Of a stretch of DNA of 64,000 bases, positions 17,594-26,880 are shown in pieces. The DNA is taken from positions 62,001 through 126,000 of the forward strand of contig CAJUMX010000004.1 of the NCBI GenBank assembly GCA_910587705.1, written 5' to 3'. The notes below the pieces were generated by a model. The model searched no databases. It saw only the letters and a program-made list of their open reading frames with translations, and was not told where the DNA came from. Position 1 is the stretch's first letter, and the number at the start of each line of letters is the position of its first letter. A program made the translations under genes and the position numbers. Source of the DNA: an uncultured Oscillibacter sp. Its GTDB lineage: Bacteria > Bacillota > Clostridia > Oscillospirales > Oscillospiraceae.

Positions 17594-18553
17594 TCAAGCC
17601 TTTTCGGCAAGCATACGCTCAAGCTCACAAAAGTACTTTGTGCCCCATGAGTTGACTTCCGTATGGATTGTGTTATCCAAGCTTCCGTCCTTTCTGGCAT
17701 ACTGAAACAGTCCGCCGCTATCGCTGTGCGCTTGAACCAGCCTCCCGTAATCCCGAATCTGACGCGCCAAATCCACATAGCCCAATTTGCAAAGGAGAAT
17801 TCCCAATTGGATTGTGCCAGAAACATAAGCGTACCCTGAGGTATGTGTATAAGGAATATACCCATTTTCTTGAACCCGTGGGATTACATTTTCCTCCATA
17901 ATGGTTTGAACTTTATGGAAGCGTTCAGCGGCGATCAATCCCTCTAACCAATATCCCAAGGGATGGGAACACTCAATATAGGCAGCCTTTTCATAGTAAT
18001 CTGCTGTGAGTTGCACCAAGCGGCTCCATTGAAAATCCTTTGTAATCCGGTATAGGGCTGCGTAGGCCTCTGTCACTTTGCACATCAGTCCGGAAAGCGG
18101 ACCATTCCATATCCGGTATGTTCTTGCATCTAAAAGCTTTTCCTTTGCCTGGCGGTCAAAAATCGGAACAATTCCTCCTTCGTCCGCCTGCATATCCACT
18201 AAAAAGCGTCCTGCTTGTACAGCTGCATTCAAATACTTTTCCTGTCTCGTCTTTTCATATAAAGCTGCCAAGCCAGTCAATATCTGGGCGGTGTCAAACG
18301 CATATAAATATTCTGTTTGATAGAATGACGGAAATCCGCCATAATCCGGATCTTGAATCCCAAGCAAATAATCTGCTGCGGAAATGACCGACTCTGTTAT
18401 CTGATTTTGATCACAAAAATATTTGATGATGTAGCCGGTAACTTCCGGATACGGCTTCACATAGCGCCGCTCTGTCACATTGTAGGAATGTGCCAGTCCA
18501 TCAAATAAGCAGTTTTTCAGGAAGCCTTCTCCCCTAGTAATATATAGATTCAT
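17594..18553 (-). CDS. Alpha/alpha-toroid protein, glycoside-hydrolase-like
   Basis: The 319-residue, helix-rich protein has repeated aromatic hairpins (ADYLLGIQDPDYGGFPSFYQ, AGRFLVDMQADEGGIVP, DYGRLVQAHSDSGGLFQYA). These resemble (alpha/alpha)6 barrels of unsaturated-glycan hydrolases, terpene-cyclase-like folds or cellobiose epimerases. I cannot assign a reaction. The start is fixed by a TAATG overlap with the upstream methyltransferase stop. It lacks a signal peptide. It is probably a glycan-processing protein of the cluster. Confidence 0.6.
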   Translation of the reverse strand: MNLYITRGEGFLKNCLFDGLAHSYNVTERRYVKPYPEVTGYIIKYFCDQNQITESVISAADYLLGIQDPDYGGFPSFYQTEYLYAFDTAQILTGLAALYEKTRQEKYLNAAVQAGRFLVDMQADEGGIVPIFDRQAKEKLLDARTYRIWNGPLSGLMCKVTEAYAALYRITKDFQWSRLVQLTADYYEKAAYIECSHPLGYWLEGLIAAERFHKVQTIMEENVIPRVQENGYIPYTHTSGYAYVSGTIQLGILLCKLGYVDLARQIRDYGRLVQAHSDSGGLFQYARKDGSLDNTIHTEVNSWGTKYFCELERMLAEKA

Positions 18554-19377
18554 TACACCACGCTCCCACATTCGCTATAGTGTAGTTTTACCACCTGCTC
18601 CAGTAGTCTTTTTATAAGAATACCGTTAAGCGCCTCTTGCCGGGGGATGGGCTTTATTTTTCTCAAAACAAAATAATTATGCCGCCAAACGTTTTCCGGC
18701 TCCTTAGTATCCGCCATCCTCGCTTCTTCCAATGCAATGCAGTCACCAAGGGCTTCCTGCACATCAATCGTAGCGTCGGGCCGCCACAGTAAAAACCGCC
18801 CTGATTCAGACAAGTGAACATTCCATTGGTGCAAACCCGTATAGTGGGTGCTCTCCGCTTCGTTCTCATTATGACGTAGAATGATCTTTCCGCCGATTTT
18901 GGTAACATACAGCATTTTCCTTATCCCCAGGATTGGGTCAAAGCAGTGGTCCAAGGAATTTGACATATGCACAATATCGAAGGAGTTTTCCTCAAAAAGC
19001 TCATCTACCATTTCAACGATTCCTGTTTGCGGAGCAATGGGTGCGGAAATCCCGTGCTTTTCCTTTAACAGGCGGTAGGCAGATGCCAGAGGGTCAATGG
19101 CGGTTATTGCCAGCTTTGACTTGGATGTTTTGACCCCGCAGTTTGAAAAAGGCCCGCTGCCAATGTCAAGAAACGCAGTGTCTTTTCCCTCAAGTTCATT
19201 TTCCAGGGCGAACGGCGCATCAAAAGAACAGCGCAGCGCAAACATCTTCTCCGCATCTTCGCCAAGACAGGCTCCTTTTGTCTCCATAAGCTTGTCCCAA
19301 AAGCGTATCTCAGAAGGTATCCCGCTTAGCCATTGTTCAAAATAATCCTTGTACGTATTTGCTGTTTTACTGGCCAT
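18553..19377 (-). CDS. SAM-dependent methyltransferase
   Basis: A 274-residue protein with a methyltransferase domain in the middle (FLDIGSGPFSNCGV as motif I, about 69-82; ITAIDPLASAYRLL; FDIVHMSNSLDHCFDP as motif IV). The YVTKIGGKIILRHNENEAE segment is typical of small-molecule or sugar methyltransferases of the type-11 group. It abuts the pyruvyltransferase-glycosyltransferase gene and is coupled to the downstream gene. Confidence 0.75.
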   Translation of the reverse strand: MASKTANTYKDYFEQWLSGIPSEIRFWDKLMETKGACLGEDAEKMFALRCSFDAPFALENELEGKDTAFLDIGSGPFSNCGVKTSKSKLAITAIDPLASAYRLLKEKHGISAPIAPQTGIVEMVDELFEENSFDIVHMSNSLDHCFDPILGIRKMLYVTKIGGKIILRHNENEAESTHYTGLHQWNVHLSESGRFLLWRPDATIDVQEALGDCIALEEARMADTKEPENVWRHNYFVLRKIKPIPRQEALNGILIKRLLEQVVKLHYSECGSVV

Positions 19378-21249
19378 TCAATTTACACTCCTGCCCAAAT
19401 TTTCAATGTCCCTTTTTACCGTCATCCACCGATTTCCATAGGTGTGTTCCTGCAAAAACCGTCTATATGCGTTGGCACGGATCGCCTCCAATTTCTCGGG
19501 AGAGGCGAGCAGTTCCCGTACAATAGCAGGTATTTCTTCTTCGCTTTGATAGCAAATAATTTCAGAGCCGATGGCAAAGTAATCCGACAATTCCTCCATG
19601 TACTTGGTAATAACAACCTGATTGCACGCAATTGCCTCAAACAATCCTACCTTCACATTATCAAAACCTGCATTTGTTTTAGCAAATGAAAGGTACATCT
19701 TTCCACTGTTGATTGCTCGTATATGCTCCAAGCCATGCACAACTCCAAGTGAATGAGGCCAGCCGGAGCCAAACGTCCCGACACAAAATTCTTTTTCCAA
19801 TTCAGTCACGACCGCAAGCCTGTCCGGGCGGGCATGACCGACGATGACAACATCGTATATTCTCTTTTCATCGGGAAGAAAATAATGATGCTTTGTAGAG
19901 GCCGCAAAGGGAAGAAGGTGAATGTTGCCGCAGCTTTTGTAATCGTGCTGATAGGAGCGCTTTGAATTTGTATAGAACAAGTCAAACTTATGCGCATAAA
20001 CAGCGCCATTATACGGATACACATCCGGGTCCGACAAGGAAATTCCTATGCTGGTGATCGTCTGTTCCCTCATAAGCGCAAAGGCCGCCTCCTCCGGCAC
20101 AAGGCCGCCAGAATTGAAAATCAAAGCATCTGGCTTATAGCGAAGGATGTCTTTCTGGATACCCTCTGCGCTCAAAACGCACAGCATACCGTTTGGCGTT
20201 GCCTTACACTCTTTTATTCTTACATCCGGATGCGCCGAATACGCTTTTAAGTCAATCGCCTGCGAAATAAACACGCTGTCAAGATCATCCGCCATGACTT
20301 TGACTACATCGTTCTCCCCCATCCAGTAAGAACCATAATGAATCGCACGCAGGGGATGAAGCGCCCGGTCAATGGCTTCCTTTGCAGCCTCTATATGCTT
20401 TAACAGCGTGAGATTTGCCTTTTCCTTGTAGGCCTGCTGTTTTTTACGAATATCCCGATATTCCGCCTTGGCCCTTACAATCAGCTCCTCCAGTTTATCC
20501 GTCTCGCTCACCTTGATGCAGTAATCCTCCAAGCCGCAGTCTTGCATAAGCGCACGAATTTTGGGGCAAATGTCAATCGCAATACAGGGAATTCCCTTTT
20601 GAATTGCAGCTGCAACACCGTGGAATCTTCCCGAAATTACAAAGCCGCAATGTTCCATAACATCCTCAATGTTGTCGGCTGTTGTCTGAAAGTCATTTTT
20701 TTCGATCGAACTGAAATGGGCCTGGATCATATTCTCCCATTGTTCAAGGTTGTCCTCATATTGAATGTAATCCCGAAATTTCGGATTTCTGGTCAGCTCC
20801 CGGCCATCGCGCCATACAAAAAGCAACTTGTCAAGATCGGACGGTTGAAGCTCCTTGCACTCCAAAGGCCGCAGAAAGGTCACATCATAAGACCGTTCTA
20901 CATTCTTGATTTTCATGCAATCTAAGGAATATTGGTCCCGAAGGAAAAAAAACGAGCTCTTATTGCATAATTCCTCAGCCCGGCTGCTGGTATGGGGAAA
21001 TTCTGCGCCTAACCCAAGCATTCCGTATGGCACTTGAGGGGTATGGGAGCGCCACGGCTCAATCACGTCATATATGTATAGTCCGCCGCCGCCGCATATC
21101 ACAAAGTGATATGGCGAAAAATCTGTGACCGTTGTATCAATAAATTCATAGCCGGGAAAAACTTCACTCAGTGTTCGTTTAATCCAATTATCACCAAGGT
21201 TCTTCCCTTGCCACCATCCCCAGATTGCTACATGCTTCTTCATTTTCAT
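19378..21249 (-). CDS. Polysaccharide pyruvyltransferase fused to CgeB-like glycosyltransferase
   Basis: The 623-residue fusion has an N-terminal half (about 1-300) with the pyruvyltransferase pattern: GWWQGKNLGDNWI, CGGGGLYIYD and the late SGRFHGVAAAIQKGIPCIAID. The C-terminal half (about 310-620) is a CgeB/DUF3880-type glycosyltransferase (DALIFNSGGLVPEEAA, YDVVIVGHARPDRLAVVTEL, FAKTNAGFDNVKVGLFEAIACN). CgeB relatives act in spore-surface and flagellin decoration. The protein may add a sugar and a ketal pyruvate to the same glycan. No transmembrane segment is seen. Confidence 0.8.
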   Translation of the reverse strand: MKMKKHVAIWGWWQGKNLGDNWIKRTLSEVFPGYEFIDTTVTDFSPYHFVICGGGGLYIYDVIEPWRSHTPQVPYGMLGLGAEFPHTSSRAEELCNKSSFFFLRDQYSLDCMKIKNVERSYDVTFLRPLECKELQPSDLDKLLFVWRDGRELTRNPKFRDYIQYEDNLEQWENMIQAHFSSIEKNDFQTTADNIEDVMEHCGFVISGRFHGVAAAIQKGIPCIAIDICPKIRALMQDCGLEDYCIKVSETDKLEELIVRAKAEYRDIRKKQQAYKEKANLTLLKHIEAAKEAIDRALHPLRAIHYGSYWMGENDVVKVMADDLDSVFISQAIDLKAYSAHPDVRIKECKATPNGMLCVLSAEGIQKDILRYKPDALIFNSGGLVPEEAAFALMREQTITSIGISLSDPDVYPYNGAVYAHKFDLFYTNSKRSYQHDYKSCGNIHLLPFAASTKHHYFLPDEKRIYDVVIVGHARPDRLAVVTELEKEFCVGTFGSGWPHSLGVVHGLEHIRAINSGKMYLSFAKTNAGFDNVKVGLFEAIACNQVVITKYMEELSDYFAIGSEIICYQSEEEIPAIVRELLASPEKLEAIRANAYRRFLQEHTYGNRWMTVKRDIENLGRSVN

Positions 21250-21268
21250 GACATACCTTTCCGCTATG

Positions 21269-22423
21269 CTACGCAGGCGTATTGTAAAATATATTTAAGA
21301 AAAGTAGGTATCTCTTAATCCCGGACGCCTCTAACTGCTGTGCTAAGGCTATCGTAATCTGACTGCTGGCGGAAATTACAATTTCATAGCTCTCATGAAC
21401 TTCCTTCAATTCTTCAAAAGAAATCACTCGCACATCCTCTTTCATCGTCCCGTGGAGCGCTGAGTTATTATCTACAAAATATTGCACCCGCTCTTTTCCA
21501 AAATATTTCACCGCCTCTTTCCCGTAAAATCCCGCTCCAAACAAAATGAGCTTCCTATCTGGGTCCGGCTGTCTGGGCTCCCTGGAAACCCGCTTTAGCC
21601 ACTGAAGTTCCTTTGGCAAAAGCCCGTCCGGGAAAAATTGGCCCTGGTGTCGCCACAAATCCTCGCCGCCGCAAAACCACATGTCCAAAAACAAAGCCGC
21701 TCTATCATCAGCCGTTGCCTTCGAAAGAAGATACTCCAATTCACGCAGGCGTAGCCGGTACAGCTGCTTTGCAACGGTCTGCCGCTTCTGCGTGGTCAGG
21801 CTCTGCTTATGAAAGCGATACTGATATAAGCATCTGGGGATATGAACGACGGGATATTTTTGACTGATTCGCAGCCAATAATCATAATCTTCGACCAGAA
21901 ACATAGCTGGATCATATTCCCCAACTGTCTCCAGAACCTCCCTCCTGTACAAAAAACAGGCGCCAACCACGTTTTCCAGATACAATTGGGAGGCATCCGG
22001 AAATCGGTGCGCCATGACAGCGCCATCCTCGAATAAATAGTCTACATCGCAGCAAACCAGTCCGCAGTCCGGATGATTCTCCAGTTCACGGACCATCACT
22101 TCCACCGCATCCGGCTGATAGAAATTGTCATCTGACGTCCATGTCAGATAGGTACCCCGCGCATGCCGGAAGCCGATATTTAAGGATCGAGGAAGCTGGT
22201 AATTTTCCGAGTTCGTTATGATTTGAATTTTGTCATTTTCCCCGGCATATTTTTCCATGATTTTCAGGGATGAATCCGTAGAACAATCATTCACCAGCCA
22301 CAATTCCCAGTCTTGAAACGTTTGGAGCAAAATGCTCTGTATGGCTTCTTCCAGGTACTTCTCACCGTTATAAACCGGCATAATAATACTGACTTTCGGC
22401 ACCTTCTCGCTCTCCCCTTCCAT
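21269..22423 (-). CDS. Family-2 glycosyltransferase with C-terminal Rossmann-like domain
   Basis: The GT-A domain (about 1-270) starts VSIIMPVYNGEKYLEEAIQS and has LNIGFRHARGTYLTWTSDDN with the D-x-D-like metal site, then DPAMFLVEDYDYWLRI. The last 95 residues form a separate nucleotide-fold-like domain (KLILFGAGFYGKEAVKYFG, then YFVDNNS and VISFEELKE) that recurs in three other proteins of the region. It transfers a sugar from a nucleotide sugar, probably onto the flagellin glycan. Confidence 0.8.
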   Translation of the reverse strand: MEGESEKVPKVSIIMPVYNGEKYLEEAIQSILLQTFQDWELWLVNDCSTDSSLKIMEKYAGENDKIQIITNSENYQLPRSLNIGFRHARGTYLTWTSDDNFYQPDAVEVMVRELENHPDCGLVCCDVDYLFEDGAVMAHRFPDASQLYLENVVGACFLYRREVLETVGEYDPAMFLVEDYDYWLRISQKYPVVHIPRCLYQYRFHKQSLTTQKRQTVAKQLYRLRLRELEYLLSKATADDRAALFLDMWFCGGEDLWRHQGQFFPDGLLPKELQWLKRVSREPRQPDPDRKLILFGAGFYGKEAVKYFGKERVQYFVDNNSALHGTMKEDVRVISFEELKEVHESYEIVISASSQITIALAQQLEASGIKRYLLFLNIFYNTPA

Positions 22424-22474
22424 ATCGCTTCTCTAGCACGGTGTTTTGCGCTCACATTTTTCGAAAAGGGTTTA

Positions 22475-23542
22475 CTATATAATTGCGTATAAAACGGTTT
22501 CGCCAAAATAATTTGAATGGTGGCGTACAAAGAGCTTATATTCCGGCACCAGGCTCTTAATATATAGCGGAATTTCCGTCAAGTCTTTCGGTTCATGATA
22601 GATGCAAATGGCCAGCTTGGGTTTGTTGCGAAGAATCGTTTCCCGCGCTCCCTTTAAGGATTCCAGTTCCGCTCCTTCTACATCCATTTTAATCATGGTA
22701 ACCCGTTCCGCAGCATCTACAGCAGAGTCTATCGGCATAACAGGAATGTCTATGCTGCCATCCATATCGATACAGGAGCTTCCGTTGCCCTTTGCCTGAA
22801 AACGGAGCATCGTCTTTTTACTCCACGTACCAAACGGCAAAATGTCCGCTTGAACGAGATTTGTTTCCGCTTTCCGCTTCACACAATTTTGATAATTTTG
22901 TGCGTCCGGTTCAAACGCGTATATCTTTCCAATGTGTTTGCAATAGTTTCTCAATTCCAGAGAGGTGCTTAAATTGAAACATCCTGCGTCTATAAAAACT
23001 TCGCTATCTTCATATTTCATAAAGGCTGGGTTAAAATATTGCCCAGGGTCATCGGTAACCTCAAATTCGGGTATCTCAAAGATAAGATTTTCCGGATAGT
23101 CTCCTTCCCGCAATATTCCCAGGAGTTCATCGCGGAATGTGGTCGTACTAATTACCACCGCCAAATCTCTGCGGGTCAGCAGTTCTTCGGGACTGATCGC
23201 AGGATAGCCTAAATAGCCGTTTGCCTGTTTCTTCTCTGTCCTACAACAAAACCCTAAAAACCGTCTATCCCCTTCCCAATAAGGAAGCATATACTCGGCA
23301 AAACTTCCCGCTCCATAAAGGACAATTCTCTTGTCCTGCGGAATCGTATTCCGCAATAGGGTTACTTCTTTTCCGATACCATATGTAACGCCCGTTTTTA
23401 TAGAGGCAGCCACCATGTTTCTAACGTACTTTCCATTCCCTGAAATTAAATAATTCAACCGATTTAAATAAATATCCCTGGATTCTTCATCCCCCAACAT
23501 TTCATAAACGCTCTGGTAGTTTTCAAAGGTACTTTTCAACAT
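22475..23542 (-). CDS. FkbM-family methyltransferase with N-terminal Rossmann-like domain
   Basis: The 355-residue protein has, at about 80-170, the shared domain (RIVLYGAGSFAEYMLPYWEG, FLGFCCRT, AISPEELL). At about 185-340 it has the FkbM methyltransferase domain (EVFIDAGCFNLSTSLELRNY, IYAFEPDAQNYQNC, VTMIKMDVEGAELESLKGAR). FkbM enzymes O-methylate sugars or polyketides. It probably methylates a hydroxyl of the flagellin glycan. A 122-base gap separates it from the gene upstream, so it could have its own promoter. Confidence 0.8.
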   Translation of the reverse strand: MLKSTFENYQSVYEMLGDEESRDIYLNRLNYLISGNGKYVRNMVAASIKTGVTYGIGKEVTLLRNTIPQDKRIVLYGAGSFAEYMLPYWEGDRRFLGFCCRTEKKQANGYLGYPAISPEELLTRRDLAVVISTTTFRDELLGILREGDYPENLIFEIPEFEVTDDPGQYFNPAFMKYEDSEVFIDAGCFNLSTSLELRNYCKHIGKIYAFEPDAQNYQNCVKRKAETNLVQADILPFGTWSKKTMLRFQAKGNGSSCIDMDGSIDIPVMPIDSAVDAAERVTMIKMDVEGAELESLKGARETILRNKPKLAICIYHEPKDLTEIPLYIKSLVPEYKLFVRHHSNYFGETVLYAII

Positions 23543-23664
23543 ACTTTACTCCTGCTTTTCTAAAACTGGCCCTCTCAAGGAGAAAGGCCCTGGGGCTATG
23601 CCCCCTGTCCCCATTGAATTTCAGCTCGTATTTTTTCATACTGCTATCGTGGGCTTACTTTATC

Positions 23665-24771
23665 TCAATCTTGGGATTCATAGAGTATTTCCAAAGCCTT
23701 TGCCTGTTGCCGGACGTCATAGCCGGCCATACGCACCGTTTTTTCTCCCTCTCGCCGGTCGATTGGTTTGCGGAGCACTTCTTCCAATGCGAAAATCCAC
23801 CTGGAAACATCCAGTGGCTCACGAAGAATGGTATCCGCAATCACAGCTTCCTCCGTAATCGTGTCGGCGATCACGGCCGGCAGCCCAGATGCGGCGGCTT
23901 CTATGAGGGAAATTGGATTCCCCTCAAACCTAGACGGCAAGAGAAAACAATCCATCGCCTGCAAATAGTTCTCTACAGACGCCTTCCAGCCCAACAGCAG
24001 GACCGCATCCTTCAAACCGCTTTCTCTTATCTGCCGCTCCAATTCACATTGCAGTTCGCCGTTTCCAATCATCAACAGCTTCGCGTTGGGATACTTTTCA
24101 TGAAACGCGCGGAACAGCTCCAGCAAAAATGCGTGATTCTTTTGAAAGCTCAGCCTTCCAACGGTTCCTAAAACCCAGGCATCCTCCAGTCCAAGCTCTT
24201 TTCGGGTCGCCTGCCGAAGCCGCGCGTCAAATCGAAACCGCTCCACTTCAATGGCATTCTTCATAACCCGGATGGTGCTTCTGGGAATCTGCTCCCCAAA
24301 AAGCCAATCGGCCGCTTTCCAGGAACAAGCCCAAAAATCGGTTGCCAAATCCGGGGAAAACGAGCGCTTTACCTCCTCGTGACGTTTGAGAAGCATTTCC
24401 CGTTTCTTCACATCCGTCTCGTCAATAGCGGAAGAATGGGAATGCACAATCACTTTCTTGATCCCGATTTCCCGTGCGATTTCCTCAATCCGGAAGCCCG
24501 TCCAAAAGCAGGTGTGAAGATGAAGGACATCATAGCCCTCCGACAAAATCTCGTACACGCGCCTTGTGAACACTTCCGGTTCCTTCGCCGCGGTCGTGGG
24601 CAGAAGCTTGACGTGAAACTGGAAATTTCGGTACTCCTCCGCCTCTCGTAAGCTCTGGTTCTGGGTCATAAAATCAAACTGAAATTTATCTTGGTCCATG
24701 TATTTGTAATGACTGAAGATATACGACTCAATCCCGCCCAGGTTCGGTGAAGCCAGATGAAGTATTTTCAT
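23665..24771 (-). CDS. GT4-type glycosyltransferase (EpsF-like)
   Basis: A 368-residue retaining GT-B glycosyltransferase. It has the N-terminal glycine segment ASPNLGGIESYIFSHYKYMD, the Rossmann hinge VLGTVGRLSFQKNHAFLLEL and the donor-binding ending FLLPSRFEGNPISLIEAAASG (E-x7-E motif). The ATG at 24771 follows GGAGG by 8 bases. It is related to exopolysaccharide transferases of the EpsF type. Here it probably extends the flagellin or surface glycan. Confidence 0.82.
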   Translation of the reverse strand: MKILHLASPNLGGIESYIFSHYKYMDQDKFQFDFMTQNQSLREAEEYRNFQFHVKLLPTTAAKEPEVFTRRVYEILSEGYDVLHLHTCFWTGFRIEEIAREIGIKKVIVHSHSSAIDETDVKKREMLLKRHEEVKRSFSPDLATDFWACSWKAADWLFGEQIPRSTIRVMKNAIEVERFRFDARLRQATRKELGLEDAWVLGTVGRLSFQKNHAFLLELFRAFHEKYPNAKLLMIGNGELQCELERQIRESGLKDAVLLLGWKASVENYLQAMDCFLLPSRFEGNPISLIEAAASGLPAVIADTITEEAVIADTILREPLDVSRWIFALEEVLRKPIDRREGEKTVRMAGYDVRQQAKALEILYESQD

Positions 24772-24800
24772 TTGCGTTTCCTCCAATCCTCTCTGTGCGC

Positions 24801-26846
24801 CTACAGCAATTCCGCAACGTCTGTCGTTCGGTTGAAAAAGGGGTCCTCATCCTTCAGCGACAAAAACGCTTTACTTCGAATCTCAATCTTGGACAGCAGA
24901 GACAGCACCGCTTCTCCCCAGTTTTTTTCTTCCGCCGTCTCCCATGTTGGGTTTAGCTTTCTATAAGACTGAAAATAGTCGCTAATTCCGTCCTGAACCC
25001 ATTGGATGCACGCGAGTTCTTCCGGGCTCCTGGTTTCCTGCGCGTACATTACGCTTCCTTGCGCATCGAACCCCAACACAGGCGGATGCGGGGCGGTGAC
25101 AACGGCCTCCAAAACATAGAAATTTTGATAAATGCCGCTGTTTTCTTTTTCATAGAAGGGACGGATATCCAGATTTTTCTCGTGCATATAGTCCCGATCC
25201 AACTGCGAAAAATAGAAGCCCCTCAAATGGTGTTTTGTCAGGCGCTGAATGTACATCTGAACTGTCCCGCGGGCTACAAAATCGAAAAAAGCAAGGTCGC
25301 CCTCCATAGGCTCCAGTCCTTGAAGATACGTCTGGTAATTCCTGCGATGGACTTCCGCGGCATTCAACAGCTCTTCCTTGAAATCCATCAGGGAGCTTTT
25401 CCCCTCGCAATCCTTGTGGGAAACGGTTATGCCAAACCGCTCCCGAAGCTGCTCTTGAAGGCTGCCGCTGAAACGCATTTCTTCCACATAACGAAGGTCC
25501 TCCTCCGTCTCCAGTCCGGCTCGGATGGCGGCAAATCGGGAAGTCAGGAAATACACGGATTTTTCAGATACAGCCAACTGTTCATAAAGCTTTTTGATCA
25601 AATGTCCATCCCGCGCGCAAAACCAAACTGTTTTCAGTTTTTGTTCCCGGACTTGCCGGTAAAGCCAGATCACAAAGCCGGTAATTATAGGCCCCAGGAT
25701 CAGATACCCCACATCATAGGCGTCATCTATATGAAGCAGTTGTCCCGGTTCCTCAAATTGAAATGGACTGTTAAACAGACTTGCCACAAGCATTCCAGCT
25801 TGAATGCGGCTGGATAAACTATAAATCTCCTCCCACAAACCCAAGTAGCCTGTTTTCTCAAACAGCTCTAAGCCGCTGTAAAGCTGGCACACTGCCAAGC
25901 CGCTTCGTCGCGCCCCCGCCACATCGGCGTCTATGGAGTCACCAATATGCAGGCAGGATTTTCCCGGGATTCTCTCCAGCATTTTTTCAAAAAGCCCCTG
26001 TGTCTTTACTGTTCGGTACTCACAGGAAGGGAAAATATCTGTGTAGCTATGAAATCCGCACTGTTCCAGCAGCGCAGCCAACTGCGGCTTTGTGTAAAAG
26101 GTATCGGAAACTATGTAGATCAATTTGCCCTGCGCATAGGCTTTTTCCAGAATTGTACAGAGCTCCTTCCGGCAAACAGCCAGCTCCCGATCCGTTTCCC
26201 ATTCCAGCTGCACCAAATCCTCTGGCTGTATGCCGACAATGGAATAGCGCTTTACTATATACCCATAGATTTCCAGCAGGGTTGGAACTGTTTGTTTTCC
26301 CTGCTCCTTCTCTCCCTCCAGCCGCTTTTTGGGAAAGTCCTTAATCTCTATGCCGCGCTGCTTCAAGCGCAAGTCCATTATCTCAAACACATCTGTCGGG
26401 AGCAGTGTCCGACGCATCATCAATGTGTCGAAAAAATCCACGCTGATAACCTCAAAATTGTCAACCAAATTTTGAAAATATTCTTTCGAAGGCCCCGAAA
26501 CGCCTTTGAGACAATACGACGGATTTTTGGAGGTACGCAAATCCTTTCCTCTGATATCCAGAAGCTCGATGGAATGCTCCTTGCAAAAGCCGCCGATCCG
26601 CTTCGCAATCACTTTGCAGGATTCTGGCCGGGCAGCAACAATAATCAGCCTCACGTCTTTTGCCGCTGCTTCCTCGATCGAAAGGATGGGTTTGCTGTAA
26701 AGTGTCCCGCTGTCTTGATAGCCGTCCAACAATCCAACTACCTGATAACCGTCCAACTGCTTTAGGAGGGCTGCCGTTAAAGGGCTCAAACCATATATGG
26801 CAATTTTATCGTCTTGATAGGCTTGAAACACTCGGTTTTGTTCCAA
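24801..26846 (-). CDS. HAD-superfamily protein with N-terminal Rossmann-like domain
   Basis: A 681-residue multidomain protein. Residues about 10-100 carry the shared domain (KIAIYGLSPLTAALLKQLDG, VVGLLDGYQ, ILSIEEAA). Residues about 130-330 form a HAD phosphatase-like domain with VISVDFFDTLMMRR (nucleophile D in DFFDT) and LHIGDSIDADVAGARRSGL. The last 350 residues are unrecognised and begin with a second HAD-like segment (WFCARDGHLIKKLYEQL). Such large HAD proteins recur in clostridial and streptococcal glycan clusters. The substrate is unknown. Confidence 0.7.
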   Translation of the reverse strand: MEQNRVFQAYQDDKIAIYGLSPLTAALLKQLDGYQVVGLLDGYQDSGTLYSKPILSIEEAAAKDVRLIIVAARPESCKVIAKRIGGFCKEHSIELLDIRGKDLRTSKNPSYCLKGVSGPSKEYFQNLVDNFEVISVDFFDTLMMRRTLLPTDVFEIMDLRLKQRGIEIKDFPKKRLEGEKEQGKQTVPTLLEIYGYIVKRYSIVGIQPEDLVQLEWETDRELAVCRKELCTILEKAYAQGKLIYIVSDTFYTKPQLAALLEQCGFHSYTDIFPSCEYRTVKTQGLFEKMLERIPGKSCLHIGDSIDADVAGARRSGLAVCQLYSGLELFEKTGYLGLWEEIYSLSSRIQAGMLVASLFNSPFQFEEPGQLLHIDDAYDVGYLILGPIITGFVIWLYRQVREQKLKTVWFCARDGHLIKKLYEQLAVSEKSVYFLTSRFAAIRAGLETEEDLRYVEEMRFSGSLQEQLRERFGITVSHKDCEGKSSLMDFKEELLNAAEVHRRNYQTYLQGLEPMEGDLAFFDFVARGTVQMYIQRLTKHHLRGFYFSQLDRDYMHEKNLDIRPFYEKENSGIYQNFYVLEAVVTAPHPPVLGFDAQGSVMYAQETRSPEELACIQWVQDGISDYFQSYRKLNPTWETAEEKNWGEAVLSLLSKIEIRSKAFLSLKDEDPFFNRTTDVAELL

Positions 26847-26880
26847 ATTGGTTCCCCTCCTATGTTTACAGCAAACGTTT

